DNA of 64,000 bases. It comes from AV40 sp035568175 (GTDB lineage: Bacteria; Verrucomicrobiota; Verrucomicrobiia; Chthoniobacterales; UBA10450). The notes beneath the pieces are model-generated. The model made no database searches. It had not been told where the DNA came from and saw nothing but the letters and a program-made list of their open reading frames with translations. Position 1 is the first letter of the stretch. The number at the start of each line of letters is the position of its first letter. A program made the position numbers and the translations under genes. Location of the stretch: the NCBI GenBank assembly GCA_035568175.1, contig DATMON010000005.1, forward strand, positions 124,001 through 188,000, read 5' to 3'. Below are positions 33,918 to 43,238 of this stretch, in pieces.

Positions 33918-34700
33918 GTGTTACCTCACTGGAAACGATTTCTTTTCGCGCTCACTTGTGGTTGGACTGCGCTGCTCAATCAAAGCGCTCCCGCCGCGCT
34001 GGTGAATTGGGACGTGCTTACCTGGGCACCAGGCACGTTAACGAATTCGTACAATGTCGATCCGAGTAACCCGGGACCCGACATTACATTCACCGTAACA
34101 GGCACCAAAACGGACTTTACCAATGATCAAGCGAGCGGTGTGATGACACCCGCGATCACCTCGTCTCTCCAAGGCGGCGTCTTTCCGATTCAGAAATCAT
34201 TACAGTTGGCAGCTGACCTGCGCACCAATTCAAAAATCACGATGGCGGTGAATTTCTCGCCGCTTTATACGCTCGGCGTTATGAACGTCTCCTTCTCGAT
34301 CTTCGATATCGATCTGGAAACGAATAAGGACATGATCAGCAACATTTATGGCGTCGCCTTGAATGGAAGCCACGTTGCCGCGACCATCACGTATGGGTCG
34401 GCGATCAGTCGAACTGGAACAGGACTTAGCCAGGTTCTGACAGGCATATCCAGCTCACCCAGCACTGGCCCAGGTTCGGGCGCCGGCACGGCAACAATCA
34501 GCTTTGACGGTACGGCGATCAAAGGCTTCGGGTTCTCATGGACCAACACGAACGGGGCACCTTTTTATCAGGAGATCGCGATGGGAGACATATCGTTTGT
34601 TGCGGTTGTTCCGGAATCAAACGCCGCTGCGGCTGCGACATTAATTTGTATTTTAGCAACGACGATACGACGTCGGAACGCGCCCGACTCAGCCCGCTGA
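33918..34700 (+). CDS. PEP-CTERM sorting-domain secreted protein
   Basis: The protein has an N-terminal signal sequence (KRFLFALTCGWTALLNQSAP) and a beta-rich, Thr/Ser/Gly-rich body. The C-terminus carries a PEP-CTERM-like tail: VVPESNAAAAATLICILATT and then IRRRNAPDSAR, i.e. a VPE motif, a hydrophobic helix and an Arg cluster. It lies head to head with the exosortase, the enzyme expected to process it. The function of the body is unknown. The start is chosen as GTG 33918; a TTG at 33903 is also open and would overlap the longer exosortase frame. Confidence 0.75.
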   Translation: MLPHWKRFLFALTCGWTALLNQSAPAALVNWDVLTWAPGTLTNSYNVDPSNPGPDITFTVTGTKTDFTNDQASGVMTPAITSSLQGGVFPIQKSLQLAADLRTNSKITMAVNFSPLYTLGVMNVSFSIFDIDLETNKDMISNIYGVALNGSHVAATITYGSAISRTGTGLSQVLTGISSSPSTGPGSGAGTATISFDGTAIKGFGFSWTNTNGAPFYQEIAMGDISFVAVVPESNAAAAATLICILATTIRRRNAPDSAR

Positions 34701-34757
34701 GCGATTGCGCATCATTTTGCCGCCGAATCGCGCTTACGTAAATTTGGCAATAAATCT

Positions 34758-36485
34758 TTGAAGCACGTGGAAAAATCGGTCGAAAGAACGCAGCGAACAG
34801 TCATCAAGGTTTCGTTCGGCATTCTCCTCGGCATCATTTTTTTGATCGCCGCGATTTGGGGCGGACACGATCTGTATATCCGGTGGCAGGAGAAACGGCT
34901 GGTGCGAAGGGCCACCTTCGACATCGAACACGGCGATGACCGCAACGCCAGTTTGGCGGCGCGCAGTATTTTGGAGATGAAACCTTCGAGCGCGTCCGCG
35001 GCCCGAATCATGGCAGAGCTGGCCGAGCGCGCGGGCGAACGCTCGTCCTTGGATTGGCGCCGTAAGGTTGCGCAGTTAGATCCGCAGTCGACGGATGACG
35101 CGCTGGCTCTGGTCCGCACCGCCGTTCAATTCAATGACCTCGGCGCAGCTGAGCGCGCGCTGGCGGCCGTGGACGAGAATAGACGAAACACGGCGCCTTA
35201 TCACGCAGCGGCCGCCTTGGTGGCGCAATCGAAACTTCAGGGCGAAAAAGCGGAAACCGAATGGAACGAGGCGCTCCGCCTGGCGCCGAACGACAAATCG
35301 TATCAGCTCCAACTCGGCATGTTGCGACTGCGCGCGAACGACCCAGAACGGCGGGTGGCGGGCGAAGCAATGTTGACTGCCCTACGATCTGATCCCGCCC
35401 AGCGCAGCGCCGCAACGCGAGCGCTACTCAACGCAGCCGTCGCGCGCCGCGAGGATCCAGGCAAGTTGCTGGAACTCGCGCGGGAGTTGCAAACGTATCC
35501 AGAAGCGACTTGGAACGATCGCTTGCTATTCCTTGACCTTCTGCACGCCGTCCAAGATCCGCAATTTTCCTCTTATTTGACTGAGTTGGAGAAACAGGGG
35601 GCGGACGACCCCGCTTCGCTGGCGGCGTTACTTTCGTGGATGAGCCGCAGCAGATTAAATCTCCTCGCTTTCGATTACATTAAAACTTTGCCGGCCGAGA
35701 CGTCACAAAAATGGCCCGTGCCGGTCGCGGTCGCTGACGTCTTGGTCCAGTTGAGCAAGTGGCAAGAGTTGGAGACGATGACGACCAAAGCGCAGTGGAA
35801 CCGTTTCGATTTCTTGCGACACGCCTATCTCTCGCGTGCATTACGAGAACAAGGCAAAGCGGCCGCGGCGGAACGCGAATGGGCTACTGCAACCAAACAA
35901 GCGTCCGAACAAAGCGATTTCCTGTCCGTATTAATCCAAACCACGTCGGAATGGAAATGGGAGAATGAAACGACGGATCTATTATGGTCGCTTTCCAAAC
36001 GGTCGGAGAAACAAAAAGAAGCATTCGTGGCGCTGTATCGTAACTACGCAAAAACGGCCGATACTCAGGGTCTGTATCGCGTCCTGCTTCGCTTATCGGA
36101 GCTCGATACGACCAACCTCGATGTGCAAAACAATCGCGCCCAGGTTTCCTTGCTCCTCGATGCCAATCCACCCGAGGCCCGGCGATTGGCGGCGGACGTC
36201 TACAATAAATCGCCAAAAAATCCGGCGTATATTACAACCTATGCTTATTCGCTTTTGACTCAAGGTAACGCGAAGGAAGCCGTCCGGATTATGAGTTCAT
36301 TGAGCGCGGAACAGTTGAGCGAGCCAAATATCAGCGCGTATTACGGAATCTGTCTGGCTGCTACTGGCGATGAAAAAGCGCGCAGTTATTTAGACTTTGG
36401 CAAGCAGGCAAATTTGCTCCCGGAAGAAAAAGCCTTAATCGACAAGGCTTACGCGAACTTGAATTCACGCAGCCGAACCCGCTAG
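34758..36485 (+). CDS. Membrane-anchored TPR-like repeat protein
   Basis: After a basic N-terminus there is one membrane helix (VSFGILLGIIFLIAAIWGG, about residues 18-36). The rest, over 500 residues, is a regular array of helix pairs of tetratricopeptide type, e.g. SLAARSILEMKPSSASAARI and EAVRIMSSLSAEQLSEPNIS. TPR proteins of this kind are frequent next to exosortases (PrsT-like) and are thought to help export or anchor PEP-CTERM proteins or polysaccharides; that role is inferred from location. It starts with TTG at 34758; GTG 34767 is an alternative. A GC-rich hairpin follows the stop. Confidence 0.75.
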   Translation: MKHVEKSVERTQRTVIKVSFGILLGIIFLIAAIWGGHDLYIRWQEKRLVRRATFDIEHGDDRNASLAARSILEMKPSSASAARIMAELAERAGERSSLDWRRKVAQLDPQSTDDALALVRTAVQFNDLGAAERALAAVDENRRNTAPYHAAAALVAQSKLQGEKAETEWNEALRLAPNDKSYQLQLGMLRLRANDPERRVAGEAMLTALRSDPAQRSAATRALLNAAVARREDPGKLLELARELQTYPEATWNDRLLFLDLLHAVQDPQFSSYLTELEKQGADDPASLAALLSWMSRSRLNLLAFDYIKTLPAETSQKWPVPVAVADVLVQLSKWQELETMTTKAQWNRFDFLRHAYLSRALREQGKAAAAEREWATATKQASEQSDFLSVLIQTTSEWKWENETTDLLWSLSKRSEKQKEAFVALYRNYAKTADTQGLYRVLLRLSELDTTNLDVQNNRAQVSLLLDANPPEARRLAADVYNKSPKNPAYITTYAYSLLTQGNAKEAVRIMSSLSAEQLSEPNISAYYGICLAATGDEKARSYLDFGKQANLLPEEKALIDKAYANLNSRSRTR

Positions 36486-36514
36486 CAGTAGACCGATCGC
36501 GGGGGGAAATCGAC

Positions 36515-36539
36515 GACCGCGCTGGTGTTTGGCGCGGTC
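36515..36539 (+). terminator. Hairpin after TPR gene
   Basis: GACCGCGC pairs with GCGCGGTC across a 9-nt loop. No T run follows, so it may be a weak terminator or an mRNA stability hairpin. Confidence 0.35.
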
Positions 36540-36559
36540 TAAGCTTGGCACGGAAGCCT

Positions 36560-37198
36560 ATGAGATTTCTCCACCCAAAATGGAACCGGCAATTGCTGGC
36601 GGTCAGTCTGGTTGGATTCTCTCTCAACGGCTCACCCATTCGTGCGGACGAAACATTAAATCGCATGGTCGTGACCGCTGAAGATATCGATCTGGCGAAA
36701 ATTCAATCCGGTGGGCAGGTCGTCTTTGTCAGTTCCGGACAGCGAGCGGCTGCTTCCCATGCCATCGATGGCGACCGCCGAACCGTATTCCTGTTTTCAA
36801 TTTCGGATCCGCGCCCCACGCTCATCGTCAAGCTGACTGAAAGCAAGCCGGTGCATCGAGTGAGCGTTGTGGTTGGATCACAAGCCGGAGAAGTAAATGT
36901 CTATCTGCTCGACGAAATCCCGCGCGATCCGTCTGATCTCGATAAAGTGAAACCGGTGGCGTCGATTACCGATTTTGAGGTTGGCCGCGAAGCCGTGGCC
37001 GACTTCGCGCCGAAGAACGCGCGGTATATCGCGCTGCGATGGGCATTATCGAAAAACTATTCTCATCCGATGGCAGTTGCTGAGGTCAGCGTGTTCAGCA
37101 ATGCAACAGATCCCACGTTAGCGACTCTTGCTGCTTCCGATCCGCCCCCGGCGGATCCCATTCAGGCGCCGCCTATCATCGTGAGCGTCAGTCCATAG
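36560..37198 (+). CDS. Secreted protein with discoidin/F5-8C-like domain
   Basis: From the ATG at 36560 the protein has a signal peptide (WNRQLLAVSLVGFSLNGSPI, cleavage near RADE). The body has a jelly-roll-like pattern: AASHAIDGDRRTVFLFSISD, LIVKLTESKPVHRVSVVVGS and ARYIALRWALS, with MAVAEVSVFS closing. This is typical of F5/8 type C or related carbohydrate-binding domains, where the first block is the exposed loop. Surface glycan binding is therefore a reasonable guess. A Pro-rich tail ends the protein. It lies between the TPR gene and the sensor kinase. Confidence 0.55.
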   Translation: MRFLHPKWNRQLLAVSLVGFSLNGSPIRADETLNRMVVTAEDIDLAKIQSGGQVVFVSSGQRAAASHAIDGDRRTVFLFSISDPRPTLIVKLTESKPVHRVSVVVGSQAGEVNVYLLDEIPRDPSDLDKVKPVASITDFEVGREAVADFAPKNARYIALRWALSKNYSHPMAVAEVSVFSNATDPTLATLAASDPPPADPIQAPPIIVSVSP

Positions 37199-37264
37199 GC
37201 GCCACGTCGTTGCCGATCTTTGGCGGGAAATCTGCTCCCAACAGAGACCTTCGACCGAGTCCGT

Positions 37265-38281
37265 ATGCTCCGTTTTTTTATTCGGCAGTCAGCGACGCTT
37301 GCCTTCATTGAGGCGCTGGCGTTGCTCTTCACAATCAGTTGGCTCGACTTGGCGACCGGCCATCAGGTTTCCCTGGTCCTTTTCTACACGGCGCCGATTG
37401 TTTTTGCGGTTTGGCTCTGCGACAATAAAAGCGTTTTCGTGATCGCAGGTTTGGCCGGAGTACTCTGGTCATGGGCCGATCTAGTGCTCGGCCATTCTTA
37501 TTCCAGCGGCACGGTCCAGGCATGGGAAATCGCGATCCGGTTTGCGTTCTTCCTGGTCGTCGGTCTCGCTGGCATCGGCATGCGCGAGAAGCAACGCGCT
37601 TCCAACGCGCGCATCTCGTTGCTCGAACATACACAGATGCTCGAAAAACAAATCATCGAAGTCAGTGAATACGAACAACAGCGGATCGGGCGCGATCTTC
37701 ACGACGGACTTTGCCAATTTCTGGCGGCGATCGGTTGCGCCGCTACTTCGCTCAAAATCGATTTGAAAGAAACAGGTTTGGATAAGTTGGCGGCGAACGC
37801 AACTGAGATAGAGAAACTATTAAGCGAATCGGTCAGGCAAGCGCGGGATTTGTCGCATGGCCTGGTGCCAGTGCAATTGGACGAAGCAGGATTGCCGGCA
37901 GCGCTAAACGAATTAGCGGCTTCCACAAGCCGATTGCTGCCGGTGAAATGCACATTTGAATGCGCCGGCGAAACTCGCGCCGATCAAAACGGCGAAGCCG
38001 CACATCTTTACCGGATCGCACAAGAAGCGATTCACAACGCGACCAAGCATGGCAAAGCACGCAAGATCGACATCAGGCTCAGCGCCAATCACAGCGCGAC
38101 GAGCTTGAGCATTGCCGACGACGGAATCGGTTTCTCGAATAACGGAAACGGCACGAAAGGTGCCGGGGTCAGCATTATGCGCTATCGCGCGAATCTGATG
38201 GACGGCGAGTTTGCGATCGAAGCGGGCGCGGATGGCGGAACAATCGTCTGCTGCACCATTCCAACCGGAGCTGAGCGATGA
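37265..38281 (+). CDS. NarL-type sensor histidine kinase
   Basis: Four to five membrane helices span residues 1-105 (from ATG 37265). Then comes a HisKA_3-type dimerisation domain with the phospho-acceptor His in QQRIGRDLHDGLCQFLAAIG (about residue 146) and an HATPase domain with EAIHNATKHGKARKI (N box) and SLSIADDGIGFSNNG (G box). Its stop overlaps the downstream regulator's ATG by 4 nt, which marks them as a pair. The sensed signal is unknown, but its membrane domain and place among exosortase genes suggest envelope or surface-polymer cues. A TTG at 37220 is also open. Confidence 0.88.
   Translation: MLRFFIRQSATLAFIEALALLFTISWLDLATGHQVSLVLFYTAPIVFAVWLCDNKSVFVIAGLAGVLWSWADLVLGHSYSSGTVQAWEIAIRFAFFLVVGLAGIGMREKQRASNARISLLEHTQMLEKQIIEVSEYEQQRIGRDLHDGLCQFLAAIGCAATSLKIDLKETGLDKLAANATEIEKLLSESVRQARDLSHGLVPVQLDEAGLPAALNELAASTSRLLPVKCTFECAGETRADQNGEAAHLYRIAQEAIHNATKHGKARKIDIRLSANHSATSLSIADDGIGFSNNGNGTKGAGVSIMRYRANLMDGEFAIEAGADGGTIVCCTIPTGAER
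38063..38074 (+). repeat. AAGATCGACATC 12-mer, exact copy
   Basis: Exact copy with GC before it, coding KIDI in the ATPase domain of the sensor kinase gene. Confidence 0.7.
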
Positions 38282-38946
38282 ATTCTAAGGCGCAGCAATT
38301 CAGTGTCGTCTTGGTCGAAGATCATCCCATGTTCCGGGAGCAATTGGCTCAACTCATCGACAAGGAACCGGCCATGACGGTATGCGGCGAAGCCGACAAT
38401 ATTCATGATGCGTTGCAGCTGATCGAGCTGAAGAATCCGGACATCGCGATTGTCGATCTTACGTTGAAAGGCCCGAGCGGACTCGAGCTCCTCAAAGACC
38501 TCAAGGCGAAAGAGATCGACGTTCCGGTACTGGTCCTTTCCATGCACGACGAAGCGCTTTATGCCGAACGCGTTCTTAAAGCAGGAGCGCGTGGCTATAT
38601 CACCAAGAACGAAGTTTCAAAAGAAGTGATGACCGCGATTTATGCGGTTCTCCGTGGCGAAATTTATCTTCCAGCACGAATCGCCTCGCGCATCCTCGAA
38701 AGCGTTGCGGTGGGCAGAAAAGGTGAAAACGGGGTGACTCAACTGACCGATAGAGAACTCGAAGTCTTCGAACTTATCGGACGTGGACGCAGTACACGTG
38801 AGATCAGTAATCAACTTCATCTCGGAGTCAGCACCGTTGATACCTATCGCGCACGGATTAAAACGAAATTGCATTTGGAGAATTCCAGTCAGCTCTGCCA
38901 TGAGGCAATTCGCTGGGTGAGCGAGGGGCAAAAGGCGCCGGTTTAA
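38278..38946 (+). CDS. NarL/FixJ-family response regulator
   Basis: The receiver domain at residues 8-125 has the acidic pair in VLVEDHPMF, phospho-acceptor Asp60 in IAIVDLTLKGPSG, the switch region VLVLSMHDEALYA and the Lys of GYITKNEV. A LuxR-type HTH follows at about 155-220 (LTDRELEVFELIGRGRSTRE; LGVSTVDTYRARIKTKL). It is coupled to the upstream kinase (ATGA overlap). Targets may be the pseudopilin operon that begins 97 nt downstream or the PEP-CTERM genes, but there is no direct evidence. Confidence 0.92.
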   Translation: MNSKAQQFSVVLVEDHPMFREQLAQLIDKEPAMTVCGEADNIHDALQLIELKNPDIAIVDLTLKGPSGLELLKDLKAKEIDVPVLVLSMHDEALYAERVLKAGARGYITKNEVSKEVMTAIYAVLRGEIYLPARIASRILESVAVGRKGENGVTQLTDRELEVFELIGRGRSTREISNQLHLGVSTVDTYRARIKTKLHLENSSQLCHEAIRWVSEGQKAPV

Positions 38947-38966
38947 GAGAAGAAGTTGCCTCGAAG

Positions 38967-38985
38967 TGTAGCGGGTCCCGCTACA
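38967..38985. repeat. TGTAGCGGG inverted repeat
   Basis: TGTAGCGGG and CCCGCTACA flank a single T, making a near-perfect 19-bp palindrome 20 nt after the response-regulator gene. TGTAGCG occurs again shortly after (about 39000) and TGTAGCGGC at about 63859, so this may be a fragment of a short dispersed repeat. Confidence 0.5.
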
Positions 38986-39043
38986 GAGGAATCGCGTCGT
39001 TGTAGCGAGCTTAGGGCACTGCAGCTGCTTTACATCCGCCGTA

Positions 39044-39523
39044 ATGCAAATGACTAAATCGAGGCGGCGCAACGGCAAACGCGCCTTCACATTGATGGAA
39101 GTAGTCATGGCCCTGGCGGTCATCGGCACCATGGGCGCCGGCGCTTACGTCGGATTCAATTCGTTGAACACCTACGCCATTAGCTCAAGGCTCTACACCG
39201 AGGCGCAAACGGCCGCGCAGAATCAGATCGATCTCATTCTTTCCAGCGAACCGTTTGATCCGGTCCACAGCAAAATTCCGACGGTCCTCACGCTTGGCAC
39301 TACGACCACGCCGAACATCTTTGTCTATACTGATCCAGTCAGTGGCAACGTGGTCGTAACCGGGACGATGACGACAACCGTGACTGACCTCGGCACAAGC
39401 ATGACCTTTGCCGGTTCAACCACAAACCTGAACACCTATCGCGCAACCGTGGCGGTCAGTTACACCTACCGCAACACGAATTACAGCGTGAAAATGGACA
39501 CGATGCGCACTGGCGACCAATGA
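39044..39523 (+). CDS. Pseudopilin with prepilin cleavage motif
   Basis: This 159-residue protein has a basic leader and the prepilin peptidase site GKRA-FTLMEVVMALAVIG (cleavage before Phe, Glu at position +5), followed by a hydrophobic helix to about residue 38. The globular part is Thr-rich and includes TTTTPNIFVYTDPVSGNVVV. It fits the GspI/GspH or minor-pilin class. It is the first of three filament genes, with the next overlapping by 4 nt (ATGA). Assembly ATPase, platform and prepilin peptidase genes are not in the window. Confidence 0.82.
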   Translation: MQMTKSRRRNGKRAFTLMEVVMALAVIGTMGAGAYVGFNSLNTYAISSRLYTEAQTAAQNQIDLILSSEPFDPVHSKIPTVLTLGTTTTPNIFVYTDPVSGNVVVTGTMTTTVTDLGTSMTFAGSTTNLNTYRATVAVSYTYRNTNYSVKMDTMRTGDQ

Positions 39524-40518
39524 AAACACTTCCCAAATTTACTCAGGGCGGCTTTACCGTCGCCGAAATGGTCGTCTCCACCATGATCATGGCCATTCTC
39601 GGGATCGTTTTTCTAAATGTCTTGAATTCCGGAATGATTCTTTATGCCAAGAACACAGCGGTGAATTCCGCGCACGAAGAAGGTCGAGAAGGTATTAATC
39701 GCCTAACTCGCGACATTCACGCGGCTGTGTCCGTCCCGCAGCTCCGCAACAACACCACCGACGCAAACTATACTGTAGCGGGTAGTTACGCGGTCGTTAG
39801 CTCAGCCCCCGTGAACGGCGCTGCTCCGACAGCTCAAGGCGTTTCATTCCAAAACGTTGTTACCGGAAGCCCCGACTTTGTTTGGAAGGATCCAAACAAT
39901 GCAAACCTGATCATGATTAACGACAATCCGAATCCGCCGGTCGCCGGAATGCGCTTAATCGTTCCGTTCTGGGCAATTGAAGATGATATTCAGAAGGCAA
40001 CCGCATCTGGTAGTTCGAAGAAAACGAACGTCTTTCTAGCCGGCGGCGGCGAATCAGGTGTGGTCACAAAGGCACCCACCTATCTCAGCGGCGACGCTTA
40101 CGCGGTAACTTATTACACGGACCGAGTGCTCTACGTGGTCGAAGGCGGGACCTATATTGCCGACTCCCAGGGACCTTGGATTCTTTCGGGCGGCAGCTAC
40201 GTCGCCTATACCAGTGGCAACATGCAGCGCTACCGATTTGAGAACGGCCAACTAAACCTGTACAAACAGCGCAGCACAGGAAACAATAACGGCAATGGCT
40301 ACTTTTATTGGCAATTCATGGCTACGGTCGCTAGATATGTTAGCAGCGCACAGCCGTTCTATGTACCGCTAAACAGCGGCGGTTCTCCGGATACCAGATA
40401 CGTTGGAGTCAAACTGAGCGTGCGCGACCCGAGCTCCAGCAATCGCGGTTATCTTGCCACATCAGCCCTGCTCGATACCAAAATCGATTACCGATCCCGT
40501 ATTTGTCTCTTCCAATAA
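39520..40518 (+). CDS. PilW/GspJ-like pseudopilin
   Basis: This 332-residue protein has a short leader, the cleavage motif GG-FTVAEMVVSTMIMAILG and a hydrophobic N-terminal helix. The globular part starts with NRLTRDIHAAVSVPQL, as in PilW/GspJ minor pilins, and ends with a strand-rich domain (RYVGVKLSVRDPSSSNRGYL). It is coupled to the upstream pseudopilin. It likely forms part of the tip complex of a type II secretion or type IV pilus-like filament. Confidence 0.78.
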   Translation: MKTLPKFTQGGFTVAEMVVSTMIMAILGIVFLNVLNSGMILYAKNTAVNSAHEEGREGINRLTRDIHAAVSVPQLRNNTTDANYTVAGSYAVVSSAPVNGAAPTAQGVSFQNVVTGSPDFVWKDPNNANLIMINDNPNPPVAGMRLIVPFWAIEDDIQKATASGSSKKTNVFLAGGGESGVVTKAPTYLSGDAYAVTYYTDRVLYVVEGGTYIADSQGPWILSGGSYVAYTSGNMQRYRFENGQLNLYKQRSTGNNNGNGYFYWQFMATVARYVSSAQPFYVPLNSGGSPDTRYVGVKLSVRDPSSSNRGYLATSALLDTKIDYRSRICLFQ

Positions 40519-40521
40519 GTT

Positions 40522-42498
40522 ATGAAGATCCCCACCCATAAATCCGAAAGCGGCAACGGCCTCGTCGTCACCGTCTCCGTAGTAATGACGATTCTGGCCA
40601 TCCTCGGCGCAGCCGTAAGTTATACAGGACACCTCTCGCGAATATCACAGCGCTCGCGTAGAACTGCGCTGGCCATGGAAATTGCCGACGGGCACTTGGA
40701 ATATCTTTTTACAAATTGGCGCAACATTTATCGCACGACCTGGACGACGACTTCTAGCGGCGGAACAGACGATGTCGTCTTGGCGACAAATTATTTCTTC
40801 ACTGATAATTACAATCCGAGCAGTGGCTGCAGCGGATGTGCGACACCCTCGCCTGTACCTAGCATGGCTCCGTCTGCCACCCCGCCACAGATCTCGCTTC
40901 CAGCGAAATCGAACTTCCCCACCGAGCCGAATTATAACGTCACGCAATACCGCATCCAGGCAGTCGATCCGATGGTCGACCTCGATTCAAGTGAGAACGC
41001 CTTGGTCGAAACGTCGATTGGCTCCGGAACCTATACTTCTCTAAGCGCATCCGCCACGCCACCCGCGTCTTATGGTCCAAACATGTTGCAGACGACGGGC
41101 AAGAAAAAAACAGGCACCAGCAATGGACAGCACAGCTACTATTACCTTGCCGCGGTTGATGTGAACGTTCCGGCATTGGGAACGTCCACAGGAACCGTCA
41201 CCGCCAAAGTCCGGCGCATCTTTAGTAAGACCTTCGATTTGCCCTGGACTTACGCCATGATTTATATGGACGACCTTGAGTTTCAGCCAACGTCATCGCT
41301 GACGATCAATGGGCCCATTCAAGGCAATGCCGGTCTCTACATCGGGACCAGTAACTTCACGACTACCGATCGCGTCGGCTTCGGCAGCACTTACGTTAAC
41401 GGCTTTTCGCCGAATGATACCTACCACTCCGGTTCATCTACGGCGCCTAATTTTCCCACGAATGAGCCACCATCGCAGGTTTCGCCCTTCCTCCCTTTCG
41501 GATGGAGCTTGAGCGGCAGCGATAACTACCATGAATTAATCGAGCGCCCGCCAAGCAGCGGCACGGATACGATCTCGAGCATTCGCTACTACAATCAGGC
41601 CGACTACCGGATTTTGATCGACGTCAATAACAACGTCACGATTACTGACTACACCGGCGCGGCAATCACAAACGGGTCCGAATACAACACGATTACCGGC
41701 GCGATCACAACTAATCAGGTAATTCAAGATAACCGTGAAAATAGTTACGTTAGGCTAACGACTGTCGACTTGAGTTCAATCAGCTCGAACCTCAACAAGC
41801 TCAAGAGCTGGGACCACACCGGCACCGGCGGCATCATTTACATTTCAGACACGAGCGCCGGCACTTCGGTTAGCACGACCTACAGCGGCAACACTGTTAC
41901 TACAAGTAAGCGTGGCATTCGCCTAAAAAACGGCTCAACCTTACCCAGCGACGGCACGACTGCCACGAGTGGGATGACTCTTGTGGCCGAAAACCCGGTT
42001 TATATTCAGGGCGACTATAACACTGGCGGAACCCCGCCATCAGACAGCGGCACGTTTACGAGTCCAACCGCGAGCGGTTATACGCGCAAAGACGCGGCGG
42101 TGATTGCGGACGCGATCAACGTTCTTTCCGGCGCCTGGGTCGACACCAACTCGGACCAATCGATCTCGAAGCGTATAGCAACGAGCACCACAGTTAATGC
42201 AGCGCTGGTAACCGGAGAAGTGCCCAGCGCCAGCGGTTATTACAGCGGCGGCGGAGAGAATTTTGTTCGGTTCCTGGAAGACTGGCAGAAGAACAGTCAG
42301 ACATTCACTTACTACGGCTCAATGGTGGAACTGTTCAACAGCCAGCAGGCCATCGGCCATTGGAATCCCAGCGCGAATGTCGCCAAGTTGCCGTCTCAGC
42401 ACTGGTACTATGACACCGGTTATCAGGACAGTTCGCCACCCGGAAAGCTGCAAATGGCGGCCTATCTTCAGCAGCAGCGCTGGTATCAAGTGTACTGA
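40522..42498 (+). CDS. Large PilX-like filament-associated protein
   Basis: This 658-residue protein starts with a weakly pilin-like N-terminus: after KSESGNG comes a hydrophobic stretch LVVTVSVVMTILAILGAAVS and SRISQRSRRTALAMEIADGH, similar to PilX/GspK helices. The classical FTxxE motif is missing. The rest is a very long Ser/Thr/Gly/Asn-rich beta domain, e.g. LTINGPIQGNAGLYIGTSN and TSVSTTYSGNTVTTSKRGIR. This is far larger than ordinary PilX (about 200 residues) and suggests an adhesin-like or surface domain. The spacing to the previous gene is 3 nt. Confidence 0.6.
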   Translation: MKIPTHKSESGNGLVVTVSVVMTILAILGAAVSYTGHLSRISQRSRRTALAMEIADGHLEYLFTNWRNIYRTTWTTTSSGGTDDVVLATNYFFTDNYNPSSGCSGCATPSPVPSMAPSATPPQISLPAKSNFPTEPNYNVTQYRIQAVDPMVDLDSSENALVETSIGSGTYTSLSASATPPASYGPNMLQTTGKKKTGTSNGQHSYYYLAAVDVNVPALGTSTGTVTAKVRRIFSKTFDLPWTYAMIYMDDLEFQPTSSLTINGPIQGNAGLYIGTSNFTTTDRVGFGSTYVNGFSPNDTYHSGSSTAPNFPTNEPPSQVSPFLPFGWSLSGSDNYHELIERPPSSGTDTISSIRYYNQADYRILIDVNNNVTITDYTGAAITNGSEYNTITGAITTNQVIQDNRENSYVRLTTVDLSSISSNLNKLKSWDHTGTGGIIYISDTSAGTSVSTTYSGNTVTTSKRGIRLKNGSTLPSDGTTATSGMTLVAENPVYIQGDYNTGGTPPSDSGTFTSPTASGYTRKDAAVIADAINVLSGAWVDTNSDQSISKRIATSTTVNAALVTGEVPSASGYYSGGGENFVRFLEDWQKNSQTFTYYGSMVELFNSQQAIGHWNPSANVAKLPSQHWYYDTGYQDSSPPGKLQMAAYLQQQRWYQVY

Positions 42499-42506
42499 GA
42501 TCACAC

Positions 42507-43148
42507 ATGCCGAGCTTCTCCGACATGATCGTTAGATCGACAATCGCCCTCGTTGTGTGGGGCGCAGTCTTCAGCGCGAACGCGGGCCTCGATCTCACTC
42601 CGGCGGTTAGCGAGTACGTCGCCGAGGGAATGAAGTTTCAGCAGCTCACTTTCCGATCCGACAAACAGCGAATTGAGTATGAACTGCCGCACGGGTGGAG
42701 TTTTGATGGAAATTCTACCGCCCTACATTTGAAACCGCCTCGGAAAAACTTCGCTGAGGCCGTGGTCGAAGCTGAACCCCTCAGCAAACCTCAACCACTG
42801 GACGAAAATGTCCGAAAAATTCTGGAGCAGAGGTTGATCGCCAACCTTCCAGCCGGAAGCCAATTGGTGAAGATCGAACAGGAGATCGAGAGCCCGGTCT
42901 TGCTGAATGGCAACCGCACATTTGAAGTGATTCTTTCCTACCAGATGATGGGTGAGAAATTCATTCGAAGCGCGCTCTTCGCCAATCTTGCAGATGTCCA
43001 ATTGACCTTTCGCTTGACCGCCCGAAAAGACGATTTTGATCCGCTACACCAGGAATTTCGGGCGAGCATTCTCTCCTGGCACCCCGTGGAAACAACTGAG
43101 GCGCCTAAGCAAGTAGCTTCGGCCGCTGTTTCCACCCCAAGTCGTTAA
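42507..43148 (+). CDS. Secreted protein, pseudopilin-operon partner
   Basis: This 213-residue protein has a signal peptide (IALVVWGAVFSANA, cleaved about residue 26). The mature domain contains YELPHGWSFDGNSTALHLKP, VKIEQEIESPVLLNGNRTFE and VILSYQMMGEKFIRSALFAN. It resembles small secreted domains that bear a Glu/Gln-rich helix. No known family is recognised. It lies 8 nt after the PilX-like gene and is probably part of that operon. A terminator hairpin follows. Confidence 0.6.
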   Translation: MPSFSDMIVRSTIALVVWGAVFSANAGLDLTPAVSEYVAEGMKFQQLTFRSDKQRIEYELPHGWSFDGNSTALHLKPPRKNFAEAVVEAEPLSKPQPLDENVRKILEQRLIANLPAGSQLVKIEQEIESPVLLNGNRTFEVILSYQMMGEKFIRSALFANLADVQLTFRLTARKDDFDPLHQEFRASILSWHPVETTEAPKQVASAAVSTPSR

Positions 43149-43156
43149 CGCCTTCT

Positions 43157-43196
43157 AAAAAAGAGCGGAGGCGACAAGGTCATTGTCGCCTCCGCT
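43157..43196 (-). terminator. Rho-independent terminator for PEP-CTERM gene
   Basis: AGCGGAGGCGACAA (43164-43177) pairs perfectly over 14 bp with TTGTCGCCTCCGCT (43183-43196) around a 5-nt loop. On the minus strand it is followed by CTTTTTT, so it should stop transcription of the PEP-CTERM gene. It lies between two convergent genes and may also act on the plus strand. Confidence 0.85.
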
Positions 43197-43238
43197 GCCT
43201 ATGCCAAACAAGGAGCTTTCTGAAAGCAGACCGCTCGA

